Assembly (NCBI RefSeq): GCF_008364795.1
Contig: NZ_VTTM01000014.1
Coordinates: forward strand, 108,544 to 172,543
Reading direction: 5' to 3'
DNA length: 64,000 bases
Source of the DNA: Azospirillum oryzae
GTDB lineage: Bacteria; Pseudomonadota; Alphaproteobacteria; Azospirillales; Azospirillaceae
Part shown: positions 62,641 to 64,000 of the stretch, in pieces
Position numbering within the stretch: position 1 is the stretch's first letter
Layout: every line of letters begins with the position of its first letter
The notes under the pieces: generated by a model
What the model was told of the DNA's origin: nothing
What the model saw: the letters and a program-made list of their open reading frames with translations, nothing else
Databases searched by the model: none
Made by a program: the position numbers and the translations under genes

Positions 62641-63755
62641 TGCGCCGCCTCCTTGCGCTCACGGTCCAACAGGTCCCGTTTGCGCTCCACGCCCCAGCGA
62701 TAGCCGGACAGTCCGCCATCGGATCGCACCACCCGATGGCAGGGGATCGCCACGGCGATCGGGTTGGCGCCGCAGGCCCGCGCCACCGCCCGCACGGCCG
62801 CCGGCTCGCCGATGGCGCCGGCAATCTCGGCATAGCTGGCGGTCCGGCCGGCCGGAATGGCGCGCAACGCCTGCCACACCCGCTGCTGAAAAGCGGTGCC
62901 GCCGATGTCCAATGGCAGATTGAGCCCCGTCCCGGGCGCCTCTACGAACCCCACCACCTGCGCCACGGTCGTCTCGAAAGCCGCATCCCCACCGATCAAC
63001 TCCGCTTTGGGGAAGCGGTCCTGCAGATCGCAAAGCAGCAGATCGGGATCGTCGCCTAGCAGGATCGCGCACACCCCGCGTTCCGTCGCTGCCACCAGGA
63101 TCGAACCGAGCGAGCAGACCCCGACCGCGAAACGGATCGTCTCCCCCGCCCCGCCCTTGCGGTAGCTGGTCGGCGTCATCCCCAACCGTGCCCCCGCGGT
63201 CTCGTAGAACCGCCCGGAAGAGCCATAGCCGGCCTCATAGATCGCTTCGGTCACGCTGCCGGCCTGCTGCAAAGCACCGGCGATGCGGGTGGCACGGTTG
63301 GCCTGGACATAGGCGCGCGGCGTGACGCCAGTTACCTGCTTGAAGATGCGATGGAAGTGATGCGGGCTCATCCCCGCCTCCGTTGCAAGCTCTTCCAAGA
63401 GGGGCGCCTCCTCAGCCTCCTCGATCAGGCGGCAGGCACGGGCCACAGCCTCGGCCCGGCGGTCGTTCTGGCTCGGCCCATCCGGCCGGCAGCGTTTGCA
63501 GGGCCGGAACCCCGCCCGCTCCGCCTCGGCATTGCCGGCATAGAACACGACATTCTCAGGCCGTGCCGGCCGCGCGGCGCAGCTCGGCCGGCAATAGACG
63601 CCGGTGCTGCGGACCGCATAGACGAACCGCCCGTCGGCGGCAGGATCGCGGCGGCGCAATGCCTCCCAGCGGCCGCTATCGGAGTCGGCTGCTTCGGAGA
63701 TGCCGGCTCCGGAGATGCCCGCTCCGGAGATGGTCGTGTCGGGTGCAACGGTCAT
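62637..63755 (-). CDS. ada: Bifunctional Ada: methylphosphotriester sensor, AraC activator and O6-methylguanine methyltransferase
   Basis: 372 residues. The N-Ada zinc domain has VYCRPSC (C55, C59) and FRPCKRC, where the first Cys takes methyl from phosphotriesters. An AraC helix-turn-helix (LLEELATEAGMSPHHFHRIFKQVTGVTPRAYVQ) follows, then the C-terminal methyltransferase with the PCHRV acceptor cysteine near residue 340 and FQQRVWQALRAIPAGRTASY. ATG 63755 leads into a short repeat-like ISGAGISGAGIS segment and precedes the zinc domain sensibly. Methylated Ada activates its own operon, including the 2OG oxygenase. Confidence 0.93.
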   Translation of the reverse strand: MTVAPDTTISGAGISGAGISEAADSDSGRWEALRRRDPAADGRFVYAVRSTGVYCRPSCAARPARPENVVFYAGNAEAERAGFRPCKRCRPDGPSQNDRRAEAVARACRLIEEAEEAPLLEELATEAGMSPHHFHRIFKQVTGVTPRAYVQANRATRIAGALQQAGSVTEAIYEAGYGSSGRFYETAGARLGMTPTSYRKGGAGETIRFAVGVCSLGSILVAATERGVCAILLGDDPDLLLCDLQDRFPKAELIGGDAAFETTVAQVVGFVEAPGTGLNLPLDIGGTAFQQRVWQALRAIPAGRTASYAEIAGAIGEPAAVRAVARACGANPIAVAIPCHRVVRSDGGLSGYRWGVERKRDLLDRERKEAAQ

Positions 63756-63880
63756 GTGTCCCTCTCCCTGCATGAAGCTTACAGGCTCGGTGGCGAGATG
63801 AGGGAGCAATGTGAACTGTCAGGAGGAGCGGCACACTCCGCCGCTTGCTTTCGAATTGTGTCGCAGCGTCCCAAACGCGA

Positions 63881-63912
63881 AAACGCCCCGGCTCTGATGA
63901 ACCGGGGCGTTT
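63881..63912 (-). terminator. Terminator of the rRNA operon
   Basis: AAACGCCCCGG (63881-63891) pairs with CCGGGGCGTTT (63902-63912) around CTCTGATGAA. On the minus strand it is followed by a short T run (TTTTCGCG). It lies 58 bp past the 5S 3' end and upstream of the ada promoter. Confidence 0.8.
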
Positions 63913-63970
63913 CGAATTGGTGCGAAGATGCAAGCTTATGCTTCGTGTTTGGCGTCTCTTGAGTCTGAGT

Positions 63971-64000
63971 GACCTGGCGGCGACCTACTCTCCCACGTCT
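63971..64000 (-). rRNA. rrf: 5S rRNA, 3' end (partial, runs off the window)
   Basis: On the minus strand the last bases read AGACGTGGGAGAGTAGGTCG then CCGCCAGGTC. This is the conserved 3' end of alphaproteobacterial 5S rRNA; the helix that closes it with the 5' end lies outside the window. It marks the end of an rRNA operon transcribed leftward. Confidence 0.85.

Overview
The window is a gene-dense, high-GC stretch of an alphaproteobacterial chromosome or large replicon. An Azospirillum-like Rhodospirillales member is the best guess. The reasons are overall GC and codon use, an alphaproteobacterial-type LexA box (GTTC-N7-GTTC), a bacteriophytochrome locus, a large PQQ-alcohol-dehydrogenase locus and many TPR-glycosyltransferase proteins. 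The genus is inference; no 16S sequence is present. Only the 3' tip of a 5S rRNA lies at the right edge (minus strand).

Layout. 0.1-4 kb: C4-dicarboxylate uptake (dctA) and malic enzyme (maeB). 4-12.5 kb: a protein- or surface-glycosylation block with two TPR/GT-B proteins (one a tandem double unit joined through a translated intergenic repeat), a sugar-1-phosphate nucleotidyltransferase and a PseG-like hydrolase. 12.4-16.3 kb: glycine-zipper lipoprotein, acyl-CoA synthetase, TauE/SafE exporter and an orphan livF. 16.3-20.1 kb: an SsuABC/TauABC-type ABC transporter, then a DUF2946-type protein and a PCu(A)C copper chaperone. 20.2-26.1 kb (minus): kdgT with a palindromic operator, then a four-gene light/two-component operon (bacteriophytochrome kinase, receiver, receiver-PAS-HWE kinase, receiver). 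26.5-29.4 kb: nitronate monooxygenase, a 28-residue membrane peptide and a CnrYXH-like ECF sigma operon. 29.8-32.8 kb: tex and a LysE exporter.

32.8-36.3 kb (minus): a phage-type recombination cassette (YqaJ-like exonuclease, single-strand-annealing protein, two small unknown proteins) behind a perfect LexA-type box and ending in a strong terminator, with an S24/XRE repressor-like gene upstream. This is the most interesting region. 36.4-46.1 kb: YbjQ protein, an exported MetX-like hydrolase, an EmrAB-type pump with a divergent TetR regulator and two operators, a GGDEF protein, a lone rodA and a GH16 protein with a broken active site. 46.1-48.7 kb (minus): livHMG lacking livF and livK. 48.8-51.9 kb: an L,D-transpeptidase and a further TPR-glycosyltransferase.

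52.0-61.9 kb: a complete PQQ alcohol oxidation locus. The minus arm has a SoxYZ/MoxJ-like periplasmic set, a metallo-beta-lactamase-fold protein, a dehydrogenase with the lanthanide DxD signature, cytochrome c-550 PedF and a Cache protein. The divergent plus arm has a periplasmic binding protein, a beta-propeller, an ABC ATPase and an ABC-2 permease. Two promoter regions share an 18-bp element. The window closes with a translationally coupled ada / 2OG-Fe(II) oxygenase pair and the rRNA operon end.
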